Assembly: GCA_964491915.1 (NCBI GenBank)
Contig: CAZBHS010000012.1
Location: 1 to 64,000, forward strand
Source of the DNA: JAHELQ01 sp964491915
Lineage (GTDB): Bacteria > Acidobacteriota > Aminicenantia > UBA2199
DNA: 64,000 nucleotides
Direction: 5' to 3'
How positions within the stretch are numbered: position 1 is the stretch's first letter; every line of letters starts with the position of its first letter. Position numbers and translations under genes: made by a program. This document shows, one piece after another, positions 24,681 through 33,626 of the stretch. The notes beneath the pieces were generated by a model that saw nothing but the letters and a program-made list of their open reading frames with translations, had not been told where the DNA came from and did no database searches.

Positions 24681-25874
24681 TTTGGTTGGGAGGAGGCGGA
24701 ACTGGGTGAGGAAGGTGTCGAGGTTGGCGGGGTCGAGACCGATGCCCTGGTAGAGGGGTGGGCGGCCGCCGCCTTTGCCGTTGATAAGGGGGAGTAGGCG
24801 CTCTTTGATGATTGGCAGGGGGAGATTCAGGTCTTCGGATGAGCCGATGCTCCATTGCAGCTTGCCGTCTGTTTGATTGACCAGGCAGGCTATCATCCGC
24901 TCCTCTTGCATCAGGAGCTTCATGATTTTTTTGATGAGTTCGGGGTTTTCTTCGTTCCAGGAGTGGGCGATAACGAGCAGGTTCGCTTCTTTTTGATTGG
25001 CGGCTTCCTTTAAGAGCTGTTTGGCGGTGATCTCCGCCAGACGTTGCTCCAATTGGTTGGCCCGGCCTTTGAGATTGGCGGTCTCCTCCAGCATCGCTTC
25101 GATTTTGGCGACGAATTCATCTTCCCGTGAGTCCAGGATGGGGCGGAGTTGGGATAGAATGTGAGATTTCTCGCTGTAATCCTGGAAGGCCCGATCGCCG
25201 ATGCGCCATGCCAGGCGCACATGGCCGCGGATCTTTTCGATACCCGCGAACTTCACCAGGCGCGCCGGGCCGGTGGTGTCTAAATGCAGGCCGCCGCAGG
25301 CGACGCAATCGAAGCCCGGAATCTTCACCAGGCGGATGTCCCCTTCGAGACCGCAAGGACGGCGAAGATTGTGATGGGCAAGCTCTGTATGGGTGGTGTT
25401 TACAATGTCGAGGGGGAGGTTTTGAATGATGATCCGGTTGGCCTCAGCCTCCGCCGCCAGGATGTCTTCGTCGGGAATGGCGGGGGCGTCGATTTCCACT
25501 GTGGTGATGTCTGTCCCCATGTGCACCGACACGGTTTTGTATTGGGCGATAGTGAAGAGGGCGGCGCTGATGATGTGCTGCCCGGTGTGTTGCTGCATGA
25601 AATGGCGGCGCCAGGCCATGTCCAGCGTCGCCTTGACAGTTCCTGTGCCCGGATGTTTGGCGAGGGTGTGGTAGATCGTGCCGGTTTTCTTTTGCACATC
25701 CGTGACCGGGATGCCGGCGATCCAACCTTTGTCCGCCGGCTGCCCGCCCCCTTCGGGGTAAAAATAGGTTTTGTCCAATACAACGCTAAAGCCCTTTTTT
25801 TCTTCAATAACGTCAACGATCTCCGCCTCGAATTCCTCGATGTTTGTGTCCTGGTAATAGAGTTTTTCGGTCAT
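24669..25874 (-). CDS. AlaX-type alanyl-tRNA editing protein with DHHA1-like C-terminus
   Basis: About 401 residues. It hydrolyses mischarged Ser- or Gly-tRNA(Ala) in trans. The editing-site zinc ligands are visible: HTGQH (two His) and CGGLH (Cys and His), as in the AlaRS editing domain. An N-terminal YFYPEGGGQPADKG typical of AlaRS/AlaX is present. The C-terminal third has a coiled coil (ANQLEQRLAEITAKQLLKEA) and a GKGGGRPPLYQGIG motif like the DHHA1 domain, placing it in the long AlaX class. The ATG at 25874 sits 6 nt after a TATAAT; an alternative ATG at 25892 has AAAGG 6 nt upstream. The first would give a leaderless mRNA. Confidence 0.88.
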   Translation of the reverse strand: MTEKLYYQDTNIEEFEAEIVDVIEEKKGFSVVLDKTYFYPEGGGQPADKGWIAGIPVTDVQKKTGTIYHTLAKHPGTGTVKATLDMAWRRHFMQQHTGQHIISAALFTIAQYKTVSVHMGTDITTVEIDAPAIPDEDILAAEAEANRIIIQNLPLDIVNTTHTELAHHNLRRPCGLEGDIRLVKIPGFDCVACGGLHLDTTGPARLVKFAGIEKIRGHVRLAWRIGDRAFQDYSEKSHILSQLRPILDSREDEFVAKIEAMLEETANLKGRANQLEQRLAEITAKQLLKEAANQKEANLLVIAHSWNEENPELIKKIMKLLMQEERMIACLVNQTDGKLQWSIGSSEDLNLPLPIIKERLLPLINGKGGGRPPLYQGIGLDPANLDTFLTQFRLLPTKLNL

Positions 25875-25880
25875 GCGGCC

Positions 25881-25909
25881 ATTATAAAACATTTGAAGCC
25901 TTTCTGCAA
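25881..25909 (-). promoter_or_regulatory. Promoter of the AlaX gene (leaderless geometry)
   Basis: On the minus strand TTGCAG (25909-25904), 17-bp spacer, TATAAT (25886-25881), then 6 nt to the ATG at 25874. If this promoter is used, the ATG at 25892 lies upstream of the transcript start and cannot be the initiator. Confidence 0.65.
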
Positions 25910-25954
25910 AAGTTTGAGGGAGGAGGAACTCAATTTTTCTCGAAAGATAAGGTA

Positions 25955-25983
25955 TTGATAAAAAAAGTAGAATGTTATATAAC
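25955..25983 (+). promoter_or_regulatory. Candidate promoter of the 26-30 kb gene pair
   Basis: TTGATA (25955-25960), 17-bp spacer, TATAAC (25978-25983). It would give a leader of about 80 nt before the ATG at 26073, which has its own Shine-Dalgarno. Confidence 0.5.
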
Positions 25984-26072
25984 TATATTTGCCCATTGTG
26001 TAATTCTTTGTACATTTTAGTTGGGAGTATTCGTATTAATTGTATGTAGACAAATTGATTAGGGAGCCTTTT

Positions 26073-29000
26073 ATGCGAGACAATGTGTCGAGGAGTGTAT
26101 TTATTTTAGCTGTTCTATTGGTATCCCCGGTGTTACCGCTTCTGGGGGGGACGATTACGATACCGGGAGATGTGAAGCGGTTGTGCCATTATACCGATTT
26201 TTTTTATAATTACCCGGATAGTGAATTTATTTATTATTTGAACGACCGTTTGCTCTTTTCCGAAGCGCCGGACGAGCGGCTGGTGAAGAATGGTTTGCGC
26301 CATCGCGTCACCAATATTGTCCTGTCCCATCGACTGATCAAAGGGTGGATCAACCAGGTGAATCCCGGCAAAGACAGCGTTCAATTCAATCTGACGAATC
26401 CGGAAGAGATGGTGAAAGCGACGTTTCTACTTAAATTAATGGGACTGCTTCTGGACCGGTTGCCGCAAGGAAATTATGTGTTGATGCCGGATCCGTCGCC
26501 CCAGGCGGTGGATTATTACAAATTCGCGTTGTTGGATATCCGGAAATTGGAAAAACAATTGAACACCACCCAGCGTTTCTATTTCAAATTATTGGAGACC
26601 GATCTTCCAATTCCCTGGACGGGGCAGTTTATCAGTGGGATTACCGATACCAAGTTGGATTCGCTGGTGTTGTTTGAAAATCTCGTGAAGTACGAGCGTA
26701 TGTCGCTGCTATTCGGGCTTCTCTACCGGTTGACGGGTGAGGAGGTGCGTTTCATCGGCAACTTGGGGGAGGGACAATTTGATACCGATGTCTGGAAAGG
26801 GATCTATAGCGATAAATTGTTCCTGATGGGCATGTTTGTGCTGTCCAATAGCTTGCGGATCCGGAACGATACCTTTGCCATGCCCGGCGGGAAGGAGGCG
26901 GAGGCGTTCTGGTGTGAATTGGCGGGGCGTAACAACCGCGTCGCCCCGTTGGAATTCCTCGAGGCCCTGGCCACCGGGTACGAGGGGAAGCTCAATCTCC
27001 TGTATACCTTTTCCTGCTTTCTGGATGATGATTTGCGTAAGACTTTGTTGCTGGGTTACGACGCCGCTAAAATAAAAGAGTTGTTCACCCTGATGCAATT
27101 GGACAAGGTGGAAACTGTCAATATCGAAGCCTTCCCCCGGTTGCGGGATTTCAATTTTTACTCCTTGCTTTTTTCCTTCCGGCAACAGGAGGGCAAGCTC
27201 TATGTCCCCGGCGGCGTCAAAGACTGGATCGATGCGCTTCAAAGCCGGCGGGGCGCGGAGGAAAAAAAGGTCGAGGGGCCGCAATTGTACTTGTTGTACA
27301 GGGAATTGCTGTTAGGATCGCAACAAAAGATGAAGTCGAAGAGGATGTCGGCTATCCAGAAGTTCATGTCCATTACCCTCAAGTTTTCCGGGCGGGACGG
27401 CTTGCTGGAGCCTAAGATTATCCGCCGGCTGTTTGAGGGGTATGAGTCCCGCAATGTCATGGTGGATTTTATGGAAAAAATACCGGTGACATTGCCCTCC
27501 ACTGTCGAACGGATGCTGGATTGGCTGAACCGCCTGGAAGAGAGTCCGGGGCGCGACCGTTTGATTCTCACCGGCTCGATTCAGGCGATGTTGGAGGTGT
27601 TGTCCCACATGGCCAGGTTCTCTGAAAATGGCTATAATTATGACATGCTGGTGGACCGCTTGCTGGAGATTCCAGTCTCGGCGGTGCAACTGCCCGATGC
27701 CTTGTTCGGTTTCTTGAAGACCGAACTCGATGTGGATCATTCCCGGCAGGATCTGGACCGGGAGTTTTTACACACCATTGTCAAGAAGATGGGCTCTCCG
27801 GTTTTAAAACTGGACGGGGAGCGGTATCGCTTCACTGTGGCGGAAAATTACCGGCGTGCGTTGGCGGACATGATCTCCAGCCAGGATGTGTCGTCGTTGT
27901 CGTCCCTGTGGCGGCTGAATACCATTCTCAACAGTGTACTGAGCAAGAGCTACGGGTCGTCCCTGTCGCTTCAGAAGAAGCTCCTGGCTGTATCCACCCG
28001 GTTGGCAGCGCCGGATATCAGCGAAGAGGCGCCGCGCTATGTGCTGGGCAATATCGCGGCTTACAAAAAACAGCGGCTGAACACAGAGTTCATGCGCCTG
28101 GCGAACAAGGTTCGGCAGAAAGCTCCGCAGACGGAATTGAACCGCATTGTGGCGGATATTAAAGGGGAATTTCTGGCGCCCCAATTGAAAGATTACCTGG
28201 TGGCGACGGTGTATGCATTGAATCTCAAGAATGACCGCTTGCGGGTGTTTTTAAATCCAAATTTGGTCCACCTGCATAAATTCATCGACGGGGGAGGAAC
28301 CGGTCCGTGGAACAATTGCCGCGGCAAGCGGTTGATGGGAAATATTTCCGCCTATCATGTGGAGGGTGGATTGTCCCGTTTGAATGTGGCTTTTTCATCG
28401 GCGTTGCAAAATCAGTTTTACCGCCGCAATATGATTTATGAACCGGAGCATTTCCAGCCGTTGATTACCAATGTCCTGGAGTTTTATCCGGTCATGAACC
28501 GGGCCGGCGGCGACCGTCGGGCGGCTGAATTTGTGGAGCATGGCCTGGCGGCTGTGCGCCAGAGCCTCGAGAACAAGGACAAACGGAAGCGGGTGATAAA
28601 TATACTGGATTCCATATCCACCGGCTATCACCGCCGGAAAATCATCGATTTCCTCAACGGCAAAACAGATGACCATCATCTCTATTTTACCGAGCTGATG
28701 CGCCTGGGCGAGATGTTGTCGTCGGATACGAAGGGGAAACGGAAGCCCGGTTTTGAAGATGGGGGATTGCTGTCCGGGGTTTATTATCATAGCTTCGGTA
28801 ATCTTTTGCCCCGCCGCATGAATCTCTTCCCCCAGGAATTGGGGCAGTTTTTTGAAAATGGTTGGATCAGCGGAGAGATGATTCAGGAGTTGAAGATAAA
28901 GGCGATGTACCATTCCCGCAAAAAAGATGTCCCGTTGCGATTGCTGGGGCAATTGACGTACCGCTATTTTTTTCATGTTGCCCGGCGGTTTTATCACCAA

Positions 29001-29114
29001 AATTATTATAAAGACTATTTCAGCACCTATTTTATGATGGATGTGTTCAACCGCTCCCATCTGAACCAGGGGGTGAAAAAAATGAAAAAAGAAGGATATT
29101 TGAGGATGCAATGA
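26073..29114 (+). CDS. Unknown exported 1013-residue protein
   Basis: The frame is open from 26040, but GGGAG 6 nt before the ATG at 26073 decides the start. A signal peptide (VFILAVLLVSPVLPLLGG) suggests periplasmic or surface location. The rest is a long, Leu- and Arg-rich, mostly helical sequence without repeats I can name. Clear stretches are LYRELLLGSQQKMKSKRM and VARRFYHQNYYKDYFSTYFM near the C-terminus. No domain is recognised. It overlaps the VWA gene by 4 bp (ATGA), so the two are translated together and probably act in one complex. Confidence 0.8.
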   Translation: MRDNVSRSVFILAVLLVSPVLPLLGGTITIPGDVKRLCHYTDFFYNYPDSEFIYYLNDRLLFSEAPDERLVKNGLRHRVTNIVLSHRLIKGWINQVNPGKDSVQFNLTNPEEMVKATFLLKLMGLLLDRLPQGNYVLMPDPSPQAVDYYKFALLDIRKLEKQLNTTQRFYFKLLETDLPIPWTGQFISGITDTKLDSLVLFENLVKYERMSLLFGLLYRLTGEEVRFIGNLGEGQFDTDVWKGIYSDKLFLMGMFVLSNSLRIRNDTFAMPGGKEAEAFWCELAGRNNRVAPLEFLEALATGYEGKLNLLYTFSCFLDDDLRKTLLLGYDAAKIKELFTLMQLDKVETVNIEAFPRLRDFNFYSLLFSFRQQEGKLYVPGGVKDWIDALQSRRGAEEKKVEGPQLYLLYRELLLGSQQKMKSKRMSAIQKFMSITLKFSGRDGLLEPKIIRRLFEGYESRNVMVDFMEKIPVTLPSTVERMLDWLNRLEESPGRDRLILTGSIQAMLEVLSHMARFSENGYNYDMLVDRLLEIPVSAVQLPDALFGFLKTELDVDHSRQDLDREFLHTIVKKMGSPVLKLDGERYRFTVAENYRRALADMISSQDVSSLSSLWRLNTILNSVLSKSYGSSLSLQKKLLAVSTRLAAPDISEEAPRYVLGNIAAYKKQRLNTEFMRLANKVRQKAPQTELNRIVADIKGEFLAPQLKDYLVATVYALNLKNDRLRVFLNPNLVHLHKFIDGGGTGPWNNCRGKRLMGNISAYHVEGGLSRLNVAFSSALQNQFYRRNMIYEPEHFQPLITNVLEFYPVMNRAGGDRRAAEFVEHGLAAVRQSLENKDKRKRVINILDSISTGYHRRKIIDFLNGKTDDHHLYFTELMRLGEMLSSDTKGKRKPGFEDGGLLSGVYYHSFGNLLPRRMNLFPQELGQFFENGWISGEMIQELKIKAMYHSRKKDVPLRLLGQLTYRYFFHVARRFYHQNYYKDYFSTYFMMDVFNRSHLNQGVKKMKKEGYLRMQ

Positions 29115-30280
29115 AAAGTAACCGGAAAAGAATACTTACCAAATTGGCCGCGGTCTTGTTTTTGTGCGCCGGAGCGTGGTGTCCGCTTTTCCTCTTCTCG
29201 CAGGCGGACATTTTGATCCATTCGCCCAAAAAGGACGAGATCTGGCTGGGCACGCACGAGGTGCGGGCGCAAGTGTTGAACATCGATACCGATGCCGTCA
29301 AGAAAGTGGAATTTTATCTGGACGGAAAGCTGATACGGGAGATGGCATCGCCTCCCTATCGATTCAAATACGATTTTGGTTCCAATCCCAGGAACCGTAC
29401 CCTCAAGGTGTTGGCCCGGGGCATCGACTCGGTGCTTAAAGTACGGGAGGTACGGTCGTTCCCCATCGATGACTTCCAGGAGGTGGAGGTCTCTGAAATG
29501 GTGGTGCCTGTGGTTGTCACCGACCGCAAGGGGAATTATATCGAAAATCTGAAAAAAGCGGATTTTGTGCTGGAGGTGGACGGACATATCCGCCCCATCA
29601 CCTATTTCGGCCGCAGCGGCGATACCCGTTCCCATTTGATGCTATTGATCGATATCAGCTTCTCCATGAAGGACAAAATCGGACGGGTCAAAAAAGCGGC
29701 GAAAATCTTTCTGAAGGAATTGCTGACTCCCGGCGACCGGGCGAAAGTGGTGTTTTTCAACGATGAAGTGTTCGAAGACACCGAATTCACCGGCAAACTG
29801 ACGGAATTGGAAGAATCCCTGGAGGTGGCGATTCCGTATGGGGCCACCGCTCTGCATGACGCGGTGATGTATTCGCTTAAACTATTGAAGAGTATTCCAG
29901 GCCACAACATTATCGTGCTGTTCTCCGACGGGGAAGACAATAGTTCGTATGTCGATCCCTTCACTTTGGTGAAACGGGTGGAAAAGTCCAATGTGGTGAT
30001 CTACTCTATCGGCAAGAAAATGGCGGCGGAAGAGCCGGACGAGTATCAGTTGTTGCTCGATAAGATCTCATCCCGCTCCGGCGGCCAGACATTTTTCATG
30101 GAGGACTCAAAAGACATTGAAAAAATCTACAGCAATATCCGCAGCGATATCAAAGCCCAATATATTCTGCAATTTTCCCAAAAAAATCTGCAACGGCTGG
30201 GTCGTTTTCATAAAATATCGATACGATTAAAAAATGATAAAAATTACAAAGTGAGGACTATCAAGGGCTTCTACTACTAA
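29111..30280 (+). CDS. VWFA-related exported protein (Acidobacteria-type)
   Basis: 389 residues: signal peptide (about 1-31), an Ig-like N-terminal region (VKKVEFYLDGKLIREMASPP), and a von Willebrand A domain from about 175 to 360. The metal-ion-dependent adhesion site is complete: D181-I-S183-F-S185, T246 (GATALHD) and D273 (FSDGEDNSS). The family is common in Acidobacteria. It should bind a partner through a divalent metal in the periplasm or on the surface; the 1013-residue product of the coupled upstream gene is the obvious candidate. Confidence 0.88.
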   Translation: MKSNRKRILTKLAAVLFLCAGAWCPLFLFSQADILIHSPKKDEIWLGTHEVRAQVLNIDTDAVKKVEFYLDGKLIREMASPPYRFKYDFGSNPRNRTLKVLARGIDSVLKVREVRSFPIDDFQEVEVSEMVVPVVVTDRKGNYIENLKKADFVLEVDGHIRPITYFGRSGDTRSHLMLLIDISFSMKDKIGRVKKAAKIFLKELLTPGDRAKVVFFNDEVFEDTEFTGKLTELEESLEVAIPYGATALHDAVMYSLKLLKSIPGHNIIVLFSDGEDNSSYVDPFTLVKRVEKSNVVIYSIGKKMAAEEPDEYQLLLDKISSRSGGQTFFMEDSKDIEKIYSNIRSDIKAQYILQFSQKNLQRLGRFHKISIRLKNDKNYKVRTIKGFYY

Positions 30281-30337
30281 TAAGCTCTGTTTATAGAGAA
30301 TCGTGAGATGAATTGTTAAAAAAACAGGCGGAGTGGA

Positions 30338-30366
30338 TTGATTTTTTTCCGGAAACATAGGATAAT
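30338..30366 (+). promoter_or_regulatory. Candidate promoter of the aminoacyl-tRNA-protein transferase gene
   Basis: TTGATT (30338-30343), 17-bp spacer, GATAAT (30361-30366). The leader to the ATG at 30469 would be about 96 nt. Confidence 0.4.
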
Positions 30367-30468
30367 ATCCGATTGATCTGCGTTGATTGATATAAAAAAA
30401 GGTCGTAGAAACTTTAAAAGGAAAAGGTGACGATTCGCTTCTAGAAAATGAAGCGGAGATTGTGAGCG

Positions 30469-31254
30469 ATGCGTAAACTGGCTGTCAAAGGCATTAAACT
30501 CGAGGATTATGTATCCCCATGCAGTTATTTAGAGGGGAAAACATCCATCATCGAGAGCGTCCTCATCCATTTTTTTGATCACCAATCCTTGCAAGCGTTA
30601 TTGGAACAGGGCTACCGCCACTTCGGCAACTATTTTTTCCGGCCTGTATGCCGCGAGTGCCATCAATGCATTCCCATTCGCGTGCCGGTCAAATCCTTCC
30701 ACTTCTCAAAGTCCGCCAAACGTTTGTTCAAACGGAACGAACGGCTCACCGTCAACCTCGACCGGCCGGTGCTCTATCTCGCGGCTTACGAATTGTATTG
30801 CAAACATCTCGACCGGTTCCAGGACAATGGCCAGCAGTCCTACGACGAGTTTGTAAAGTCATTTTACTACCCCTCTCCCTCCGCCTACCAGATGTCCATC
30901 CACGACGGCAACAAACTGGTTGCGGTGTCCCACCTGGATATCATGCCCCAATCCACTTCGGCGGTCTATAGTTATTATGACGATCGTTACTATGCCGAAA
31001 GCCTGGGGACGTTTCTCATCTACAAAGCGTTGGAGCTTTCCCAGCGGCTCAAACAGGATTATTTTTATCTGGGCTATTATGTGCCGGAGAACCGTCATAT
31101 GAAGTACAAATTGAGATTCCGGCCCAATCAGTTATTGATGAAAGAGAATTCCTGGCTCGATTATCTGAGGGGAGACGGCGGAATTATCAATCCCGATCTC
31201 ACGGATCTGGGGTTTGTCCCTGTCACCCGCCTTAACGAGACCAGTATTCTATAA
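30469..31254 (+). CDS. Arginyl/leucyl-tRNA-protein transferase (ATE/Bpt family)
   Basis: 261 residues, full length for the bacterial family. It transfers an amino acid from aminoacyl-tRNA to protein N-termini, tagging them for ClpS-ClpAP-type degradation (N-degron pathway). Visible signatures are the N-terminal PCSYLEG, the Cys-rich segment FFRPVCRECHQCIPIRVPV and, in the GNAT-like half, SYYDDRYYAESLGTFLIYKA and LGYYVPENRHMKYK. Bacterial members mostly transfer leucine to Asp/Glu N-termini; the choice between leucine and arginine cannot be made here. GGAG lies 10 nt before the ATG. Confidence 0.9.
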   Translation: MRKLAVKGIKLEDYVSPCSYLEGKTSIIESVLIHFFDHQSLQALLEQGYRHFGNYFFRPVCRECHQCIPIRVPVKSFHFSKSAKRLFKRNERLTVNLDRPVLYLAAYELYCKHLDRFQDNGQQSYDEFVKSFYYPSPSAYQMSIHDGNKLVAVSHLDIMPQSTSAVYSYYDDRYYAESLGTFLIYKALELSQRLKQDYFYLGYYVPENRHMKYKLRFRPNQLLMKENSWLDYLRGDGGIINPDLTDLGFVPVTRLNETSIL

Positions 31255-31344
31255 CCGGAAAACCGGGAAAGAATTCATTTGGTCCTACTTCCCCGATTTT
31301 CCTTTGATATATCATATTGAAAATATTATTTTTTATCAACGGTG

Positions 31345-32661
31345 TTAGACTAAATTGCGGGATTTGAGGTAGAGGTATTTGTCGATCAACGCTGGAGTCG
31401 CCTCTTTGGGGAGTATGTCCAACAAGTGGACGCGTTTCTGTTTGAGTTTTTGGATGGCTTCGGCCCGGCGCATCACCATATCGGCCGCGGCCGCGGCGGA
31501 GTACATGTCTCCGGCGCTCTTCGGACGGGCCTCGGCGTTTTGCTCCAGCACGATGTCCTTGAGGAGGATCATCAACGGGAGGTGTTTGCGTCTCAGCGAC
31601 ATGAATTGCTCCTGGAACAGATTGTAGTTGATGTCGTCGATCAGGTCCGAGAAAAACACCACCAACGCCCGGCGTTTGAGCCTCACTTTCAGGTGTTCGA
31701 AGATTTGCTTGTAATCGGATTCCACATATTCCGGTTGCAAGCGGGTGAGAAATCGAGATGCCCGGTGCAGGATGTTTTTGCCTTTAATGGGCGGGCATTC
31801 GCCGATAACGCGGTCTGAAAAGGCGAACAATGTGACACGGTCGCCGATTTTTTCCGCCATGTAGCACAGCACTAATGCGGCGTTCACCGCGTGATCCAGA
31901 GCGCTGAGTCCCTCCTGCTCCGATGTCATCATGCGGCCGCAATCCAACACCACCGCCACCAGACTGTTGGATTCCACTCCGAAGACCTTGCTCACCAGCT
32001 TGTTGCCGCGGGTGGTGGCTTTCCAATCGATGTGCCGCGAATCATCGTCGGCCCGGTATTCGCGCAAATATTCAATATCCGTGCCTGTGCCCATCAATTG
32101 TTGCCGGTGGATGCCTAATTCGTACAGGCGGTTGAGCCGGCTCATGGCCACGTATCGGCTGATGGCTTTGATATTGGGATGGACTTCGATTTCTAGATTC
32201 AGCGGTTGGTGGATGTACATCTGCAGCAGCCGGTAGGGGGAGGGGAAGCGGATATTCAGCCGTTCCAGCGTAAACACACCCCGGCGCATCGGTTTGTAGA
32301 CGAGGACCTGTTCCACCTGCGAGAACGGTTCGATCCACCGGCTTGAATGTCCCGACAATTCTTGCCAGGAATAGGGAATATCCGGGAGAACGGAGACCTC
32401 CAGCGGGAGTTTCCCCTGATTGGTAATTGACAGTGTGAGGCGGTTTTTGGCGCCGATGGAAAAGATCTTCCCCGCCGATACGGAGACCGACACCCGTTGC
32501 CGGCTAAGCGCCTGGCGGTAGTCGAACACTACCGCCAGAACGAACAAAATGTCGATGGTGAGAGCCAGCGCCAGGGCCTGCCGGGAAAAAATTCCCCAGG
32601 CTGATAGTGTTAGCGGCAGAAGCAAGATATAGATAAGCCGTTTCGCTGGGATTGGGATCAT
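31345..32661 (-). CDS. DUF58 domain protein
   Basis: 438 residues: two N-terminal membrane helices (about 8-48), an extended beta region, and a DUF58 core with GTDIEYLREYRADDDSRHID then WKATTRGNKL, continuing into a VWA-like fold (VAVVLDCGRMM, FFSDLID). DUF58 proteins are regularly encoded next to MoxR ATPases. It is the last of seven coupled genes; its ATG overlaps the MoxR stop. The role is probably chaperoned assembly or activation of an envelope complex, by analogy with other MoxR-VWA systems. Confidence 0.92.
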   Translation of the reverse strand: MIPIPAKRLIYILLLPLTLSAWGIFSRQALALALTIDILFVLAVVFDYRQALSRQRVSVSVSAGKIFSIGAKNRLTLSITNQGKLPLEVSVLPDIPYSWQELSGHSSRWIEPFSQVEQVLVYKPMRRGVFTLERLNIRFPSPYRLLQMYIHQPLNLEIEVHPNIKAISRYVAMSRLNRLYELGIHRQQLMGTGTDIEYLREYRADDDSRHIDWKATTRGNKLVSKVFGVESNSLVAVVLDCGRMMTSEQEGLSALDHAVNAALVLCYMAEKIGDRVTLFAFSDRVIGECPPIKGKNILHRASRFLTRLQPEYVESDYKQIFEHLKVRLKRRALVVFFSDLIDDINYNLFQEQFMSLRRKHLPLMILLKDIVLEQNAEARPKSAGDMYSAAAAADMVMRRAEAIQKLKQKRVHLLDILPKEATPALIDKYLYLKSRNLV

Positions 32662-33626
32662 CTGGGAACCCTGGTATTGTTGATAATCTTTTTGAGGTAA
32701 TCGTCGCTGGAGAATCCTTCGATCTCCGCTTCCGGCTCCAGGAGGATACGGTGACGCAATACTGGAAACGCCATCTCTTTCACGTCGTCGGGAATCACGT
32801 AGTCCCTGCCGGAGACCGCTGCCATGACCTGGGATGTTTGCAGCAAGGCCACACTGCCGCGGGGAGAGACGCCGAGGTCGATGCCCGGCGTTTGGCGGGT
32901 GGCGCTGGTGATGGCGGTGATGTAGTGGATGATGGTGTCGTCCACCTCGACGGTGCGGATCACTTTTTTTAGCTCCAGCAGTTTTTGCTGATCGATGATT
33001 TGCCGCAAGCCGATCTCCTGGGGATGTTCAGACTTGAATCCCTTCAGATGGAGGGATAAGATGTCGTTCTCATCCTCGATGGACGGGTAGGTGACCGTGA
33101 CTTTTACCAGGAAGCGGTCGGTCTGGGCCTCGGGCAGCGGGAATGTCCCCTCCAATTCGATGGGATTTTGCGTCGCCAGACACATAAAACCGTCCCCCAG
33201 CGGATGATCGCAGCCATCGATGGTGACGGCTTTCTCCTGCATTGCTTGCAGAAGCGCCGATTGGGTCTTGGCCGGCGCCCGGTTGATTTCGTCCGCCAGT
33301 AATAGGTCGGTGAACACCGGACCTTTTTTCACCTGGAAGGTCTGGGACTCCATGTTGTAGACGGTGGTGCCGATGATATCCGAGGGCATCAGGTCCGGAG
33401 TGAATTGGATCCGTTTGAAGGTTCCGCCGGTGATGTGACTCAACGCGTTCACCAACAACGTCTTACCCAATCCCGGCACTCCTTCGATCAATACATGCCC
33501 GCCGGTGAGCATTGCCGCCAGTACTGTGTCGATCATGTGCGTTTGACCGCGGACGGCTTTGCCCAATTCTTGTTTCATGGCGGTGAATAGTTGACTCACT
33601 TGTTCGATGGCGTTTCCTGGCATCAT
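32658..33626 (-). CDS. MoxR-family AAA+ ATPase
   Basis: 322 residues with Walker A GVPGLGKT (49-56), Walker B LLLADEINRAPAKTQSALL with the sensor region, and the ATQNPIELEGTFPLPEAQ segment diagnostic of MoxR proteins. It works as a cytosolic AAA+ chaperone ring, usually acting on VWA/DUF58 partners; the DUF58 gene follows with a 4-bp overlap and the DUF4350 gene precedes with a 4-bp overlap. Confidence 0.96.
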   Translation of the reverse strand: MMPGNAIEQVSQLFTAMKQELGKAVRGQTHMIDTVLAAMLTGGHVLIEGVPGLGKTLLVNALSHITGGTFKRIQFTPDLMPSDIIGTTVYNMESQTFQVKKGPVFTDLLLADEINRAPAKTQSALLQAMQEKAVTIDGCDHPLGDGFMCLATQNPIELEGTFPLPEAQTDRFLVKVTVTYPSIEDENDILSLHLKGFKSEHPQEIGLRQIIDQQKLLELKKVIRTVEVDDTIIHYITAITSATRQTPGIDLGVSPRGSVALLQTSQVMAAVSGRDYVIPDDVKEMAFPVLRHRILLEPEAEIEGFSSDDYLKKIINNTRVPR

